Shown here: piece by piece, positions 37,565-45,446 of the stretch
Position numbering within the stretch: position 1 is the first letter of the stretch
Layout of the letters: every line of letters starts with the position of its first letter
Assembly: GCF_000621605.1 (NCBI RefSeq)
Contig: NZ_JHXX01000002.1
Location: 124,001 to 188,000 of the forward strand
Length of the DNA stretch: 64,000 bases
DNA from: Butyrivibrio sp. MC2021
Lineage (GTDB): Bacteria; Bacillota; Clostridia; Lachnospirales; Lachnospiraceae
Direction: 5' to 3'
Position numbers and translations under genes: made by a program
Notes under the pieces: model-generated
The model's database searches: none
The model's input: only the letters and a program-made list of their open reading frames with translations
What the model was told of the DNA's origin: nothing

Positions 37565-37756
37565 CAATCCTGAGAAAACGTTTTTTGAAACGTTTAAGTA
37601 GCGGAAATACTGAAAAGAAATAAAATTTCACTATTTTTTACAGGGGTTGTAATATTTTTTTTCAAATGCTAAGCTTCATTTTGTTGGCGACGTCACCAAA
37701 AAACATGTAGGAACAAAAATGTAAAACTTTAAGTGAGAAATATGAGGTGGGATATG
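37565..37756 (+). promoter_or_regulatory. Regulatory-looking region before the wall-binding gene
   Basis: Contains two AAACGTTT palindromes 12 bp apart (37576-37583, 37588-37595), and a near-perfect palindrome TTGGCGACGTCACCAA (37684-37699, one mismatched pair). GAGGTGGG (37744-37751) is the ribosome binding site. No gene is visible. Confidence 0.4.
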
Positions 37757-38900
37757 ATGAATAAAAGATTTCTAACCAAGGTATTTGCATTTGCAGTCAG
37801 TGCATGCTTTGCGTTACAACCTGTTACAGCATTAGCAGCGGAAACATCCGGTAATGAGATTACCATGGAGACCCGCACCAGAGGCAGAACGGTTCTTGAC
37901 GAAATATTGGCTACAACTAACATGTCAGAGTGTATTGCTTTAGATCAGCCGTACACAGATCCTAAATTTAATTCAAATTATGATCTGCTTTCATTTTGGG
38001 GTGGAGCGCTTTATAAAAAATGAAAGAGATGATTATTTTTCCAGAATAGATCCCGGCAGTATTGTAACTGAGGGAACATATATATACGTGATCAACATAG
38101 GTGCATATGGTTCCGGCAGATATGCCATTTCTCCGGAGACTAAATTTATAGTAGATGGACAGGAATGGGTTTTCATGAATGGCTTGGAAAATACCAGCGA
38201 TGGCTATATGTACGCATACTATTGTTCACCCGAATTTGAGTTTTCAAGTGGTGCCCCGGTTGAGACCAAATCAATCGTTGAAGAGAATGGCATGTATTAC
38301 TGCCTGGATGAAGAAGGCAACAGATTGTATGGCTTCCAGACAGTAGATGGAGAAAATTACTACTTTGGCACTGAGTATGACCCCACAATGAAGTTTGGTA
38401 ACCAATACATTGATGGCAGAGAATATTACTTTGGTGAAGATGGAAAGACTCCAAAGAACCAGTTTGTTTCACCCTGGTATAACACATATTATTATGACGA
38501 GACCGGATGGCCTCATATCGGTTGGCTTGAGCTTGATGGCGAGAAATATTATGCCGACGAAAATGGCATTATCCTTAAGGGCGTTAATACCATTGACGGA
38601 AAGACTTATCTCTTTGACCGCAACGATGGCGGCAAGATGGTTAGAAATAAAATGGCTCACGACTATTACGGCGATCATTACTATGATGACGACGGCGTGA
38701 TGCAGACTGGCTTCGTCACTTATGAAGGAAATACATGGTATTTCTATGAAAATGGTGAGATGGCCAGGAATTGGCAGACAATCGACGGTAATACATACTT
38801 CTTTGGCGACAATGATGGAATAATGGCCACAGGAACAACATTTATTTACTGGAGATACTACGAGTTCGATGAGAACGGAGTACTTCAGGGCGATATCTGA
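37757..38900 (+). pseudogene. Secreted cell-wall/glucan-binding-repeat protein, frameshifted at an A6 tract
   Basis: ATG 37757 (SD GAGGTGGG) starts MNKRFLTKVFAFAVSACF, a signal peptide ending ALAAE. That frame stops at 38021-38023 directly after a run of six A. The next frame opens across the same run and continues NERDDYFSRIDPG to 38900. Removing one A restores a single ~380-residue protein. The distal part consists of about nine YYF/WYF-type repeats (FQTVDGENYYFG, HIGWLELDGEKYY, FVTYEGNTWYFYENG), the choline/glucan-binding fold of surface proteins and some toxins. Possible explanations: real mutation, phase-variable slippage, transcriptional slippage, or a sequencing error. Confidence 0.75.
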
Positions 38901-38917
38901 TAAAGTTTTGGACACTA

Positions 38918-38962
38918 GTGCCGGCTGCTGTGTAATTTATACACGGTAGCAGGCACATTTTT
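38918..38962 (+). terminator. Intrinsic terminator after the wall-binding gene
   Basis: GTGCC (38918-38922) and GGCAC (38952-38956) close an imperfect long hairpin (TGTGTA/TATACA inner pairing), followed by ATTTTTG. Confidence 0.7.
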
Positions 38963-39191
38963 GTTGCCCCATTGACTCACTTTTGTCTGCCACAGCCTCC
39001 CGTTGACTTACCTCCGTCTAGTTTTTGAAATTCGCGAAAAAATCATGCCCTAATGTGAAAGGAGGAATGCGCTGCAAATGTATTCGGAAAAACGGCAGTG
39101 CAGATTTCACATGAAAAATACAGGGTATAAGGCAAGTGATATTTTCAAAAATGATTCATTACAATTGAATAAAGACGAGGAGGTGACAGCT

Positions 39192-39464
39192 GTGAACAGT
39201 AATCCGGAACGCTATAGCGGTGTATACAAAGAGTTGGCAGAATTACTGGGAGATGCCGCAACAATGAAGATCTGGAAGCGCTTTTCCGGACTTAACATCA
39301 CATTCCCTCAGAAGCTTTATTCAAAAGAATTTCGCGAGGAATTTATCAGGGAAAATATGGATTTAATGAAGCCTGCGGAGATGGCAAAAGCTCTTGGCCT
39401 TTCGGAGAGAAGAGTCAGGCAGATAATGGTGGGGATAAAGCAGGGCAAAAACACAGATATTTAG
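39192..39464 (+). CDS. Small Mor-like DNA-binding protein
   Basis: About 90 residues if translation starts at GTG 39192 behind GAGGAGG (39177-39183). An open frame back to 39078 has no SD. The segment GVYKELAELLGDAATMKIW then RFSGLNITFPQ resembles the dimerisation part of Mor/C-family transcription activators of Mu-like phages. MKPAEMAKALGLSERRVRQI is a helix-turn-helix. Chromosomal Mor-like proteins are common in Clostridia and their targets are mostly unknown. It marks the left edge of the accessory island and precedes a broken gene by 96 bp. Confidence 0.6.
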   Translation: MNSNPERYSGVYKELAELLGDAATMKIWKRFSGLNITFPQKLYSKEFREEFIRENMDLMKPAEMAKALGLSERRVRQIMVGIKQGKNTDI

Positions 39465-39560
39465 TATTGAAAAGCAGTCATTATATGGACGTAAAAATGA
39501 TACAATAATTAAGTGAGCGTGTTTAAAAAACAAGTATAAGGATAGCAAGGAGGATTTGTA

Positions 39561-40149
39561 ATGGCTAAGGTTAAAATAGTGAGCAAAAAGCCAATTTCTC
39601 AGAACCTAAGGGACGTTTTTATACTCAGCTGTACAAATATGACATTTTGCCAGGACAAATGAAGGATAGATCCATGAAAGTGTCCGGAGAATGTGAAAAT
39701 CTTGTATACGCTAATAGTGGTATGTATTGGCTTGAAAAATCAATTGAGACATTTGCTTCAAATTACTTGCTTACAATAAGTGCCAGCAGTCTCAGAGATT
39801 CCTTCGTCGTGTGCTAGACCATACACGTATAACAATTGATAATGCCAAAGTTGCAAGAGAAGAGCTTAAGAGCAAAAGAGATGCTGCCCTTGAAACAAAT
39901 ACACTTGATCTTCTTACAGCAATTGAAAATCAGATGAATTCGCTTAGGGATGCCGATACATTTGACATGGCTATGGAAGCTGTAAATAATATTCGGTATT
40001 TACCTTTCGCGAAAGATCCTTTTGGAAATTTCTTTTGTTATTCGTTGAGCAAAAAAACTATATCTTTCTATTTTCATGTAGAAGAGAAATTCATTGATAC
40101 GGAACTTACATTGCATGGGTTTATTGAGTCATTGTACATGAATTCCTGA
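39561..40149 (+). pseudogene. Hypothetical gene broken by two frameshifts
   Basis: AAGGAGG (39547-39553) and ATG 39561 begin MAKVKIVSKKPISQNLRD. The coding sense then continues in another frame from about 39610 (GRFYTQLYKYDILPGQMKD ... WLEKSIETFASNYLL) to a stop at 39814-39816. It then moves to a third frame from about 39787 (QQSQRFLRRVLDHTRIT ... FIESLYMNS) to 40149. Joined, they give one protein of about 195 residues with a helical middle. I do not recognise the family. The good ribosome binding site and continuous flow across frames indicate a recently inactivated gene rather than noise. Confidence 0.6.
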
Positions 40150-40219
40150 TTAAAAGAGTTTTAATATAAGTGATAAGGGGATATAATCATCTTCGTATTA
40201 TATTAATCGGAGGAGACTA

Positions 40220-40909
40220 ATGGCATTTTTAAATGAGGTTGGAAAAGCTATTGGAAAAGCATCACAGGGGATAAGTGATGCAGCGCAGACGATTAGTGAA
40301 GCTGCGCAAGAAACGAGAGAGACGATTGCCCGCGAACGACAGGAAAAAGCAACTGAAAAAGAGGCCAAAAGACTTGCTGAACAAGAGAAGGCTGCCAAAG
40401 AGGCAAAAAAATGTCCGCAGTGTGGTCAGCCCCTTAATGGTATTGTGGCTAAATGCCCTGCATGCGGATACGAGTTTCATAATTTGAGGGCAGCAGATTC
40501 AATCGTAAGCTTGACAAAAGAGATTGAAAAACTTGAGAGAAAACGAAATAACATAAAAGATGCTGTCGCTTCGAGAATATCGAAATCCACAGAAAATCCT
40601 ACTGATGAAAAAATAGCGAGTTTGATTAGAAACTTTATTGTTCCAAATACTAAAGAGGATATCTTTGAGTTTATGATCCTTGCATCCAGTTATATGAATG
40701 CAAGATTTTTGGCAGGTAAGACCTTAATTACTGATGTAGCTCCTGTAGTTATAAAAGCATGGGAAACAAAGTTCTATCAAACATATGAAAAGGCAAAGCT
40801 TTCTTTTGGGAATGATCCTGATTTCAAGAAAATACAGGGGATTTTTGATAAAAAGATGGCAGAAATAGAAGCTGAAAAGCCGATAAAAAAGAAGTTTCCG
40901 TTTTTTTGA
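40220..40909 (+). CDS. Zinc-ribbon protein with helical N-terminus (YdjG-like context)
   Basis: 229 residues. A helical, highly charged N-terminus (about 5-62; amphipathic, GISDAAQTISEAAQETRE) is followed by a zinc ribbon with Cys65, Cys68, Cys79 and Cys82 (CPQCG ... CPACGYEF). A helical coiled-coil-prone C-terminus (about 95-229) ends KKKFPFF. No membrane segment. GGAGGAG at 40209-40215 supports ATG 40220. The SPFH/GYF gene follows after 39 bp. In Bacilli a zinc-ribbon protein (YdjG) and an SPFH protein (YdjI) are encoded with PspA and act at the membrane; this pair may be an analogous module. That parallel is inference. Confidence 0.6.
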   Translation: MAFLNEVGKAIGKASQGISDAAQTISEAAQETRETIARERQEKATEKEAKRLAEQEKAAKEAKKCPQCGQPLNGIVAKCPACGYEFHNLRAADSIVSLTKEIEKLERKRNNIKDAVASRISKSTENPTDEKIASLIRNFIVPNTKEDIFEFMILASSYMNARFLAGKTLITDVAPVVIKAWETKFYQTYEKAKLSFGNDPDFKKIQGIFDKKMAEIEAEKPIKKKFPFF

Positions 40910-40948
40910 TATCATTAAATTATGGAATAAAGAGAAAGGGGAGGAGCA

Positions 40949-42121
40949 ATGGCACTCTTTAACAAGAATGACGGCGGATTTATGGATGTCATTAGATGTG
41001 ACGAAGCAGATTACCTGATATGGAAATGGCATCCACAGGGATCAGATGCAGAAACAAGTCAAAGAGCTAATCAGATCAGGTGGGGGTCTTCTTTAAGAGT
41101 TAAAGAAGGATCTGTCGCAGTATTTCAATATCCAAACACACAAGATGCACTTGAATTCTTTGAAGGCCCATATGACAAGCTGATAGAGACAGAGAACTTT
41201 CCAATTTTAGCGAATGTTATAGGTATGGCGTATAATGGTGGAAGTCCATTCCAGGCAGAAGTTTATTTTATTAATCTTGCTGGTTTGGTAAAGATGGGAT
41301 TTGGAGTTCCCAAAACTAAGGTAGTTGATTTCGACTACAACGACTTTAGTGTGGATGTTTTTTCTCGTGGAGAAATAAACTTTAATATTTCAGACTATCA
41401 CAAGTTTATTGAGAAAAATACATTGAGGGCTTTTGATATAGATTTACTTAAAGAAAAAGTTCGGTCATCCATTCAACGTGAGGTTGCATCTGTCTTGCAT
41501 CAGGCACCTATTGAGTATAGAGTTGGAGTGCTTCAGATTGATAGCAAGAGAGAGGAAATCAATAATGAAGTAGACAGCAGACTTAAGGAAGTTCTTTACG
41601 ATGAATATGGAATTACGGTTACAAGAGTAGATATAACAGCTATTGAAGTTGACGAAAATTCTGAGGATTACAAAAAACTAAAGAAAAAACAGCAAGGTGG
41701 AATGAAGGTTTTTGCCAAGTCTGCTGGCGACTTGATTGGGGCGATTGGTGAAACTAAGGTTAAGGTTCAGGCAAAGAAAGATGCCTTGTCAGACAAGTAT
41801 GGTGTTAATCTATCAGAAAAGAAGGATCATGTTGGAAAAGCAGTATCCAACCTATTCACTTCTGCCGTTAATGGTGTAAAACAAGTGACAAAAAATGCTC
41901 CACCGCCAATTCCGTCATATCATGTTGTGATTGAGGGAAAGCAAGATGGGCCGTTTGATGCTTATAAATTATCCACGATGATTAGTGAAGGCAAAATGGG
42001 TAAAGATACTTTGGTCTGGACAAACGGAATGAAAGAATGGGAAAAAGCAGGCGATAAGTTGCCGGAACTGTTTGATTCAGAAATATCCCAAGTACCACCT
42101 ATTCCGCCTGTTGGTGAATAA
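40949..42121 (+). CDS. SPFH-domain (YdjI/virion core-like) protein with C-terminal GYF_2 domain
   Basis: 390 residues. The first ~250 match the SPFH-like family of YdjI ('virion core protein'): DVIRCDEADYLIWKWHP, RVKEGSVAVFQY, EVYFINLAG and DVFSRGEINFNI. A linker rich in Lys/Val (about 250-320) leads to a GYF_2-type domain (about 325-380; YHVVIEGKQDGPFDAYKLS, MGKDTLVWTNGMKEWEKAG). No transmembrane helix is seen, so it is peripheral or a soluble oligomer. It is adjacent to the zinc-ribbon gene, and its stop is followed 16 bp later by the first copy of the structured repeat. The biological role is unproven. Confidence 0.85.
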   Translation: MALFNKNDGGFMDVIRCDEADYLIWKWHPQGSDAETSQRANQIRWGSSLRVKEGSVAVFQYPNTQDALEFFEGPYDKLIETENFPILANVIGMAYNGGSPFQAEVYFINLAGLVKMGFGVPKTKVVDFDYNDFSVDVFSRGEINFNISDYHKFIEKNTLRAFDIDLLKEKVRSSIQREVASVLHQAPIEYRVGVLQIDSKREEINNEVDSRLKEVLYDEYGITVTRVDITAIEVDENSEDYKKLKKKQQGGMKVFAKSAGDLIGAIGETKVKVQAKKDALSDKYGVNLSEKKDHVGKAVSNLFTSAVNGVKQVTKNAPPPIPSYHVVIEGKQDGPFDAYKLSTMISEGKMGKDTLVWTNGMKEWEKAGDKLPELFDSEISQVPPIPPVGE

Positions 42122-42136
42122 CAAATAAAAAATAAC

Positions 42137-42356
42137 AACGCAAAGAGCATCCCTTGGCATTGGTGAAACTCACGTCACCCTAGCTGTGGATGCTCTTCAT
42201 TATTTTTTTGTCTGATTCCTGATGAAGCGAAAGCCATCGAATCAGCCCTCATAAGAAAATGTAATGACTCCGGTGAAGCTTAAGCCGCCATTGCTTTGTA
42301 TTTTCTTATCTGATTATTTATACGAATGAAAAATAAGTTGTGGCAAAATATTTTTT
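42137..42356 (+). repeat. Structured intergenic repeat, copy 1 (full length)
   Basis: Starts AACGCAAAGAGC. Outer stem AAGAGCATCC (42143-42152) with GGATGCTCTT (42188-42197) encloses an inner GGTGA/TCACC hairpin and is followed by T7. Then a hairpin GATTC..GATG..GCGAAAGC..CATC..GAATC (42214-42243) with a GAAA tetraloop, and a third weak hairpin GGTG-AAGCTTAAG-C(C/G)CC. Ends in GTGGCAAAA plus A/T tract. The outer stem has an A-U pair where the other four copies have G-C. Lies between convergent genes. Confidence 0.85.
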
Positions 42357-42418
42357 ATGATATAGGTGTCAAAAGTCATAAATGTGTAAATGACATTAGT
42401 CATGGAGCAATTCGTATA

Positions 42419-42874
42419 TCATTTCCATTGGCACAAAGTCGTCCCAAGTTCCGCCAGCTCTTCAAGGGTCTTTTCATAGATTTTGGCATTTCGTGCAGCT
42501 GTGCAGGAGCGATTGAGGGTGACTTTATAACCGGATTTTAATGCATCAATACAGGTATGCTTAACGCAGCTGTTTCCATCCACACCCACAACTTCAATGT
42601 CAGTAACATTCAGATTCTCCAGGGCTTTTACAAAAGAGGCATTTGTGAAGGCGCTGGGGAATTTTTTTTCATAGATATTATCTGAGACAATTAGCAGATC
42701 CTTTGCCAAAGAATATTCATCACTGTCCCCATTAATTCCAATGTTCCTGACATAGAAAACAGAAGTATTCTCCGATTTGGCCGCACTGATCCGGGCGTTG
42801 ATCCTGGGCAGCAGGTCAGCGTCATAGTAGGGGAGATATTTTTCTTGAACGTCTATCACCAATAGAATTTTCAT
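42419..42874 (-). CDS. Isochorismatase-like cysteine hydrolase
   Basis: 151-residue alpha/beta hydrolase of the isochorismatase superfamily. The catalytic triad is visible: Asp in LLVIDVQEKYL, Lys in YEKKFPSAF, and Cys in VGVDGNSCVKHTCIDAL. The family includes nicotinamidases, ureidoacrylate amidohydrolases and isochorismatases; the short length points to a nicotinamidase-like or uncharacterised member. It is read leftward, convergent to the SPFH gene. No Shine-Dalgarno is present, and a TATAAT box lies 6 nt before the ATG, so the message may be leaderless. Confidence 0.85.
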   Translation of the reverse strand: MKILLVIDVQEKYLPYYDADLLPRINARISAAKSENTSVFYVRNIGINGDSDEYSLAKDLLIVSDNIYEKKFPSAFTNASFVKALENLNVTDIEVVGVDGNSCVKHTCIDALKSGYKVTLNRSCTAARNAKIYEKTLEELAELGTTLCQWK

Positions 42875-42880
42875 AAGATA

Positions 42881-42886
42881 ATTATA
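42881..42886 (-). promoter_or_regulatory. -10 box immediately upstream of the isochorismatase-like gene
   Basis: TATAAT on the minus strand ends 6 nt before ATG 42874. Transcription would start at or within one or two bases of the ATG. No convincing -35 box. Confidence 0.45.
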
Positions 42887-43001
42887 CTCGATAATGCATG
42901 TTCCATAGAAATCTGCTATTTTGACTTGCTAAATGGCAAAATCGCCGTAAAACCGTCAAATTCTTAAGAACACCTTAAGAAAGTGGTCACACAATGTTCA
43001 T

Positions 43002-43030
43002 TTGATATACAGTTACTGTGATGCTATACT
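43002..43030 (+). promoter_or_regulatory. Promoter of the Rpn gene
   Basis: TTGATA (43002-43007), 17-bp spacer, TATACT (43025-43030): a near-consensus sigma-A promoter about 110 bp before the Rpn start. Confidence 0.7.
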
Positions 43031-43039
43031 TCATCTTGC

Positions 43040-43074
43040 AGTCCGAATTCTGCGGACTAATATTCTATTTTTTT
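43040..43074 (+). promoter_or_regulatory. Leader hairpin with T-run (possible attenuator)
   Basis: AGTCCG/CGGACT (43040-43058) would form at the very 5' end of the transcript, followed 10 nt later by a T7 tract. Either a 5' stabilising hairpin or a weak terminator before the Rpn gene. Confidence 0.35.
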
Positions 43075-43138
43075 CTGGATTCACAGGCAATTCGCCACAC
43101 TGATTCCAAAATAACTAAATCAAAGAGAGGAAAAAGTA

Positions 43139-44119
43139 TTGAGTATTGAATTAACAGTAACACCTAATGATGTACCACGTATTACGTTTGAGGAGGCCAG
43201 AAAGAGAATTGCAGAGATGAATCTGATCAATGGCTTTTTGCTTGATTCCATCGCAGAAGATGATGAGAAGGGAAGAATAGTTGTAAAGTGCATAGTTGAC
43301 AGCGTCTTGGATATGGATATTCCTATTTCCACAGTGAAGTCACAGAAGGTCATAAATGGACTTGATTCCATCTACCATGGGATCCGTCTTGATGTTTCCA
43401 TTGAAAAAGAAAAGGCCTTTTTAGGTAACACTACAATCTACGACTTAGAGGTGGAGGATCGAGCTGCTGACAAAAAGGAACTTCCCAAAAGAGGCAGATA
43501 TTATCAGGCCCTGACGGATAGCGTGAACCTTCCTACCAGCGCCAGCTATATGGACCTTCCGGATTATGTATCCATTACAATTCTGTCTTATGATCCTTTT
43601 GACAGTGGAGATATGTACTACGAGGTAAAATCTGTGGTTGAGTCTCATCCAGATATTAAGTATGAAGACGGGATCAGGAGAATATTCCTCTATGGAAAAG
43701 GGAAAAACAATCTCAAAGGTACTTCTGCGTATAGAGAAAGGGTCGAGGAAGTGGTAAACTATATTGTAACAGGTGAGAAAAAAGAAAATCCGGATCCTGT
43801 TGTAACTACAATGGACAAAATCGTTTCCGACACCAAGGGAAAAACGGAGGTTACGAAGAAGTTTATGCAGAATTGGGATAGAATCGAGCATATAAAGCGA
43901 GATATTACTAAGGAAGTAACTGAAAAGGTGACAAAAGAGGTAACTGAAGAAGTAACGAAAGAAGTAACGAAAGAAGTAACGAAAGAAGCCGTCTTAGGCT
44001 TCATTGAATATGGCAGAGCTCTCAATGACACAGATGAGAATATTCGTAGCCTTATAAAGGCAAAGTTTAAGCTGGATGACGAAACAATTGATGAATTTTT
44101 CAGCGAGGCTTCTGTATAA
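43139..44119 (+). CDS. Rpn-family recombination-promoting nuclease / PD-(D/E)XK transposase-like protein
   Basis: 326 residues from TTG 43139 (SD AGAGAGGA). The N-terminal two thirds are the PD-(D/E)XK nuclease of the Rpn (YhgA-like) family: GLDSIYHGIRLDVSIE, TTIYDLEVEDRAAD (usual E-x-Q, here E-x-E), RYYQALTDSVNL and DYVSITILSYDPF. In E. coli Rpn proteins nick DNA and raise RecA-independent recombination. From about 255 to 282 a run of Thr-Lys-Glu-Val repeats (TKEVTEKVTKEVTEEV) is encoded by a 12-bp DNA repeat at 43913-43988. It forms a hydrophilic helix before the C-terminal helical domain. Repeat number probably varies between strains. Confidence 0.85.
   Translation: MSIELTVTPNDVPRITFEEARKRIAEMNLINGFLLDSIAEDDEKGRIVVKCIVDSVLDMDIPISTVKSQKVINGLDSIYHGIRLDVSIEKEKAFLGNTTIYDLEVEDRAADKKELPKRGRYYQALTDSVNLPTSASYMDLPDYVSITILSYDPFDSGDMYYEVKSVVESHPDIKYEDGIRRIFLYGKGKNNLKGTSAYRERVEEVVNYIVTGEKKENPDPVVTTMDKIVSDTKGKTEVTKKFMQNWDRIEHIKRDITKEVTEKVTKEVTEEVTKEVTKEVTKEAVLGFIEYGRALNDTDENIRSLIKAKFKLDDETIDEFFSEASV
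43913..43988 (+). repeat. 12-bp tandem repeat inside the Rpn gene
   Basis: Units of GAAGTAACGAAA and variants, about six copies, three nearly identical at the 3' end. In-frame, encoding (E/T)VTK-type tetrapeptides; unit-length changes would not break the frame. Confidence 0.8.
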
Positions 44120-44133
44120 GAACATAGTATATG

Positions 44134-44185
44134 ATTCCCCGGAACACTTGTAGACACTGGTTAAACAAGGGCGCCGGGGAATTTT
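44134..44185 (+). terminator. Intrinsic terminator after the Rpn gene
   Basis: ATTCCCCGG (44134-44142) pairs with CCGGGGAAT (44174-44182), long loop of 31 nt, followed by TTTTGG. Confidence 0.65.
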
Positions 44186-44222
44186 GGTAGATGTATTAGT
44201 GAAAAACAAGGCGGAAGAATAT

Positions 44223-44630
44223 ATGAAAACAGTTAACGTGGTCGCAGCCATCATCTGCGACGATTACCATAAGAAAACAAAAATACTGGCAACCCAGCGT
44301 GGTTACGGCGAGTTTAAGGACGGCTGGGAATTTCCCGGGGGAAAGATCGAAGAATGCGAGACTCCGGAGGAAGCCCTTGTCCGAGAGATCAGGGAAGAGA
44401 TGGGAGCTGAGATTCAGGTACATGATCTCATCGACGTCATCGATTACGACTACGAGAAGTTCCACCTCAACATGAACTGCTACTGGGCTACCGTGGCGGA
44501 GGGGAAGCTTCAGCTCCTTGAGCATGAGGCCGCCAAATGGCTGACCCGGAGCGAGCTGGACAGCGTCGACTGGCTTCCTGCGGACCTTGAGCTAATTCCT
44601 AAGATCGCAGCGGGGATGACAAATAATTAA
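44223..44630 (+). CDS. MutT-type Nudix hydrolase (8-oxo-dGTP/NTP pyrophosphatase-like)
   Basis: 135 residues from ATG 44223, with GGCGGAAG upstream; the in-frame start at 44184 sits in the terminator tail and is less likely. KTVNVVAAIICDD, the WEFPGGKIEECETPEEAL box and REIREEMGAEI follow the MutT pattern, and the C-terminal LTRSELDSVDWLPADLELI fits too. The small size and WEFPGGK motif are typical of 8-oxo-dGTP diphosphatase or (deoxy)NTP pyrophosphohydrolases that clean oxidised nucleotides. GC content is higher than in its neighbours, as for the acylphosphatase, so it may be older chromosome surrounded by acquired DNA. Confidence 0.9.
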   Translation: MKTVNVVAAIICDDYHKKTKILATQRGYGEFKDGWEFPGGKIEECETPEEALVREIREEMGAEIQVHDLIDVIDYDYEKFHLNMNCYWATVAEGKLQLLEHEAAKWLTRSELDSVDWLPADLELIPKIAAGMTNN

Positions 44631-44749
44631 CTAATATTGACTTTGCACAATTAACTTTGATATATGCGTGAACTGACAGAGCGAATCCTATGCCAAGGCG
44701 ATGGAAATGCTTAAAGCTCTGGGGATGAGGAATAGCTGAGTTTGTCAAA

Positions 44750-44857
44750 AAGTATATAGAAGTATATAATGAAATAAGAAGTATATAAGAGTATATACAA
44801 GTATATAGAAGTATATATCATTTTTGCAAGTATATAGAAGTATATAGGAGTATATAA
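44750..44857 (+). repeat. Helically phased 10-bp repeat array (AAGTATATAG type)
   Basis: Nine units of (A/G)AGTATATA(A/G/C/T) in blocks of 2, 4 and 3, separated by two 9-bp spacers (TGAAATAAG, CATTTTTGC). The repeat ends 3 bp before the GTG of a truncated ATPase gene, and the last units supply the GGAG ribosome binding site. A 10-bp period puts every unit on the same DNA face. Confidence 0.85.
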
Positions 44858-44860
44858 GCT

Positions 44861-45303
44861 GTGGAAAGAAATCCATTTGTTTTAAATTTTGGCAAAGTCC
44901 CTAATCAGTATATCAGCAGAGAGCTTATTATTGATGAGATAACTCAGGAGATGTTTGATGAAGATGGTCAGAATAATTGTTTTATGCTTACCGGAACAAG
45001 AGGAAGCGGCAAAACTGTTACCATGCGGTTCTGGTAAAGTTCGATGAAGCGCTCAGCCACTACGTATATAAAAAGATGTGGTCTGAACTTTCAGAGAAGG
45101 ATAAATGGTTCTTGTCTTTTATTGTGAAAAAAGAAGTGATGCCTGTATCTGAACTTCTGGAAATGACTAAACAGAAGAAAAATGAGTTTTCGCAGTATAG
45201 AGAAAGACTGAGAGATAAGGGACTAATTGATGTTTCTAACAGGGGAATTATCAAATTGCCGTTACCGCGTTTCGATGTTTTTGTAGAAAAAGAATATCCT
45301 TGA
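44861..45303 (+). pseudogene. Internally deleted AAA/archaeal-type ATPase gene
   Basis: GTG 44861 opens VERNPFVLNFGKVPNQYIS and reaches a Walker A (LTGTRGSGKTVT), then stops at 45035-45037. Across the junction a second frame gives VLVKFDEALSHYVYKKMWSEL and a C-terminal winged-helix-like region (EFSQYRERLRDKGLIDVSNRGIIKLPLPRFDVFV) to 45303. Related ATPases have about 350-400 residues, so roughly 200 central codons with Walker B and sensors have been deleted and the frame shifted. The protein cannot be a functional ATPase. The elaborate 10-bp repeat array in front has outlived it. Confidence 0.75.
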
Positions 45304-45346
45304 TGGGAAAAATATTACCATGACAAAATATAATAATTGTATAGTC

Positions 45347-45374
45347 AAAAAGCTCCTGACCGGGAGCTTTTTTG
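45347..45374 (+). terminator. Intrinsic terminator after the deleted ATPase gene
   Basis: AAAAGCTCC (45347-45355) pairs with GGGAGCTTTT, 5-nt loop, with a run of T after it. Confidence 0.88.
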
Positions 45375-45446
45375 TTGCCCCGAAGACATGATACAATATC
45401 TATACTTACAATATTTCACTACTAATTCATAATTGTTGGGGGAAAA

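Noticed and set aside
42326-42541. 71-codon plus-strand frame
   Set aside because: It overlaps the end of repeat copy 1 and the opposite strand of the isochorismatase-like gene; no SD.
44750-44857. 10-bp repeat array as plasmid-type iterons or CRISPR
   Set aside because: No replication initiator gene nearby and no unique spacers; units are directly abutting.
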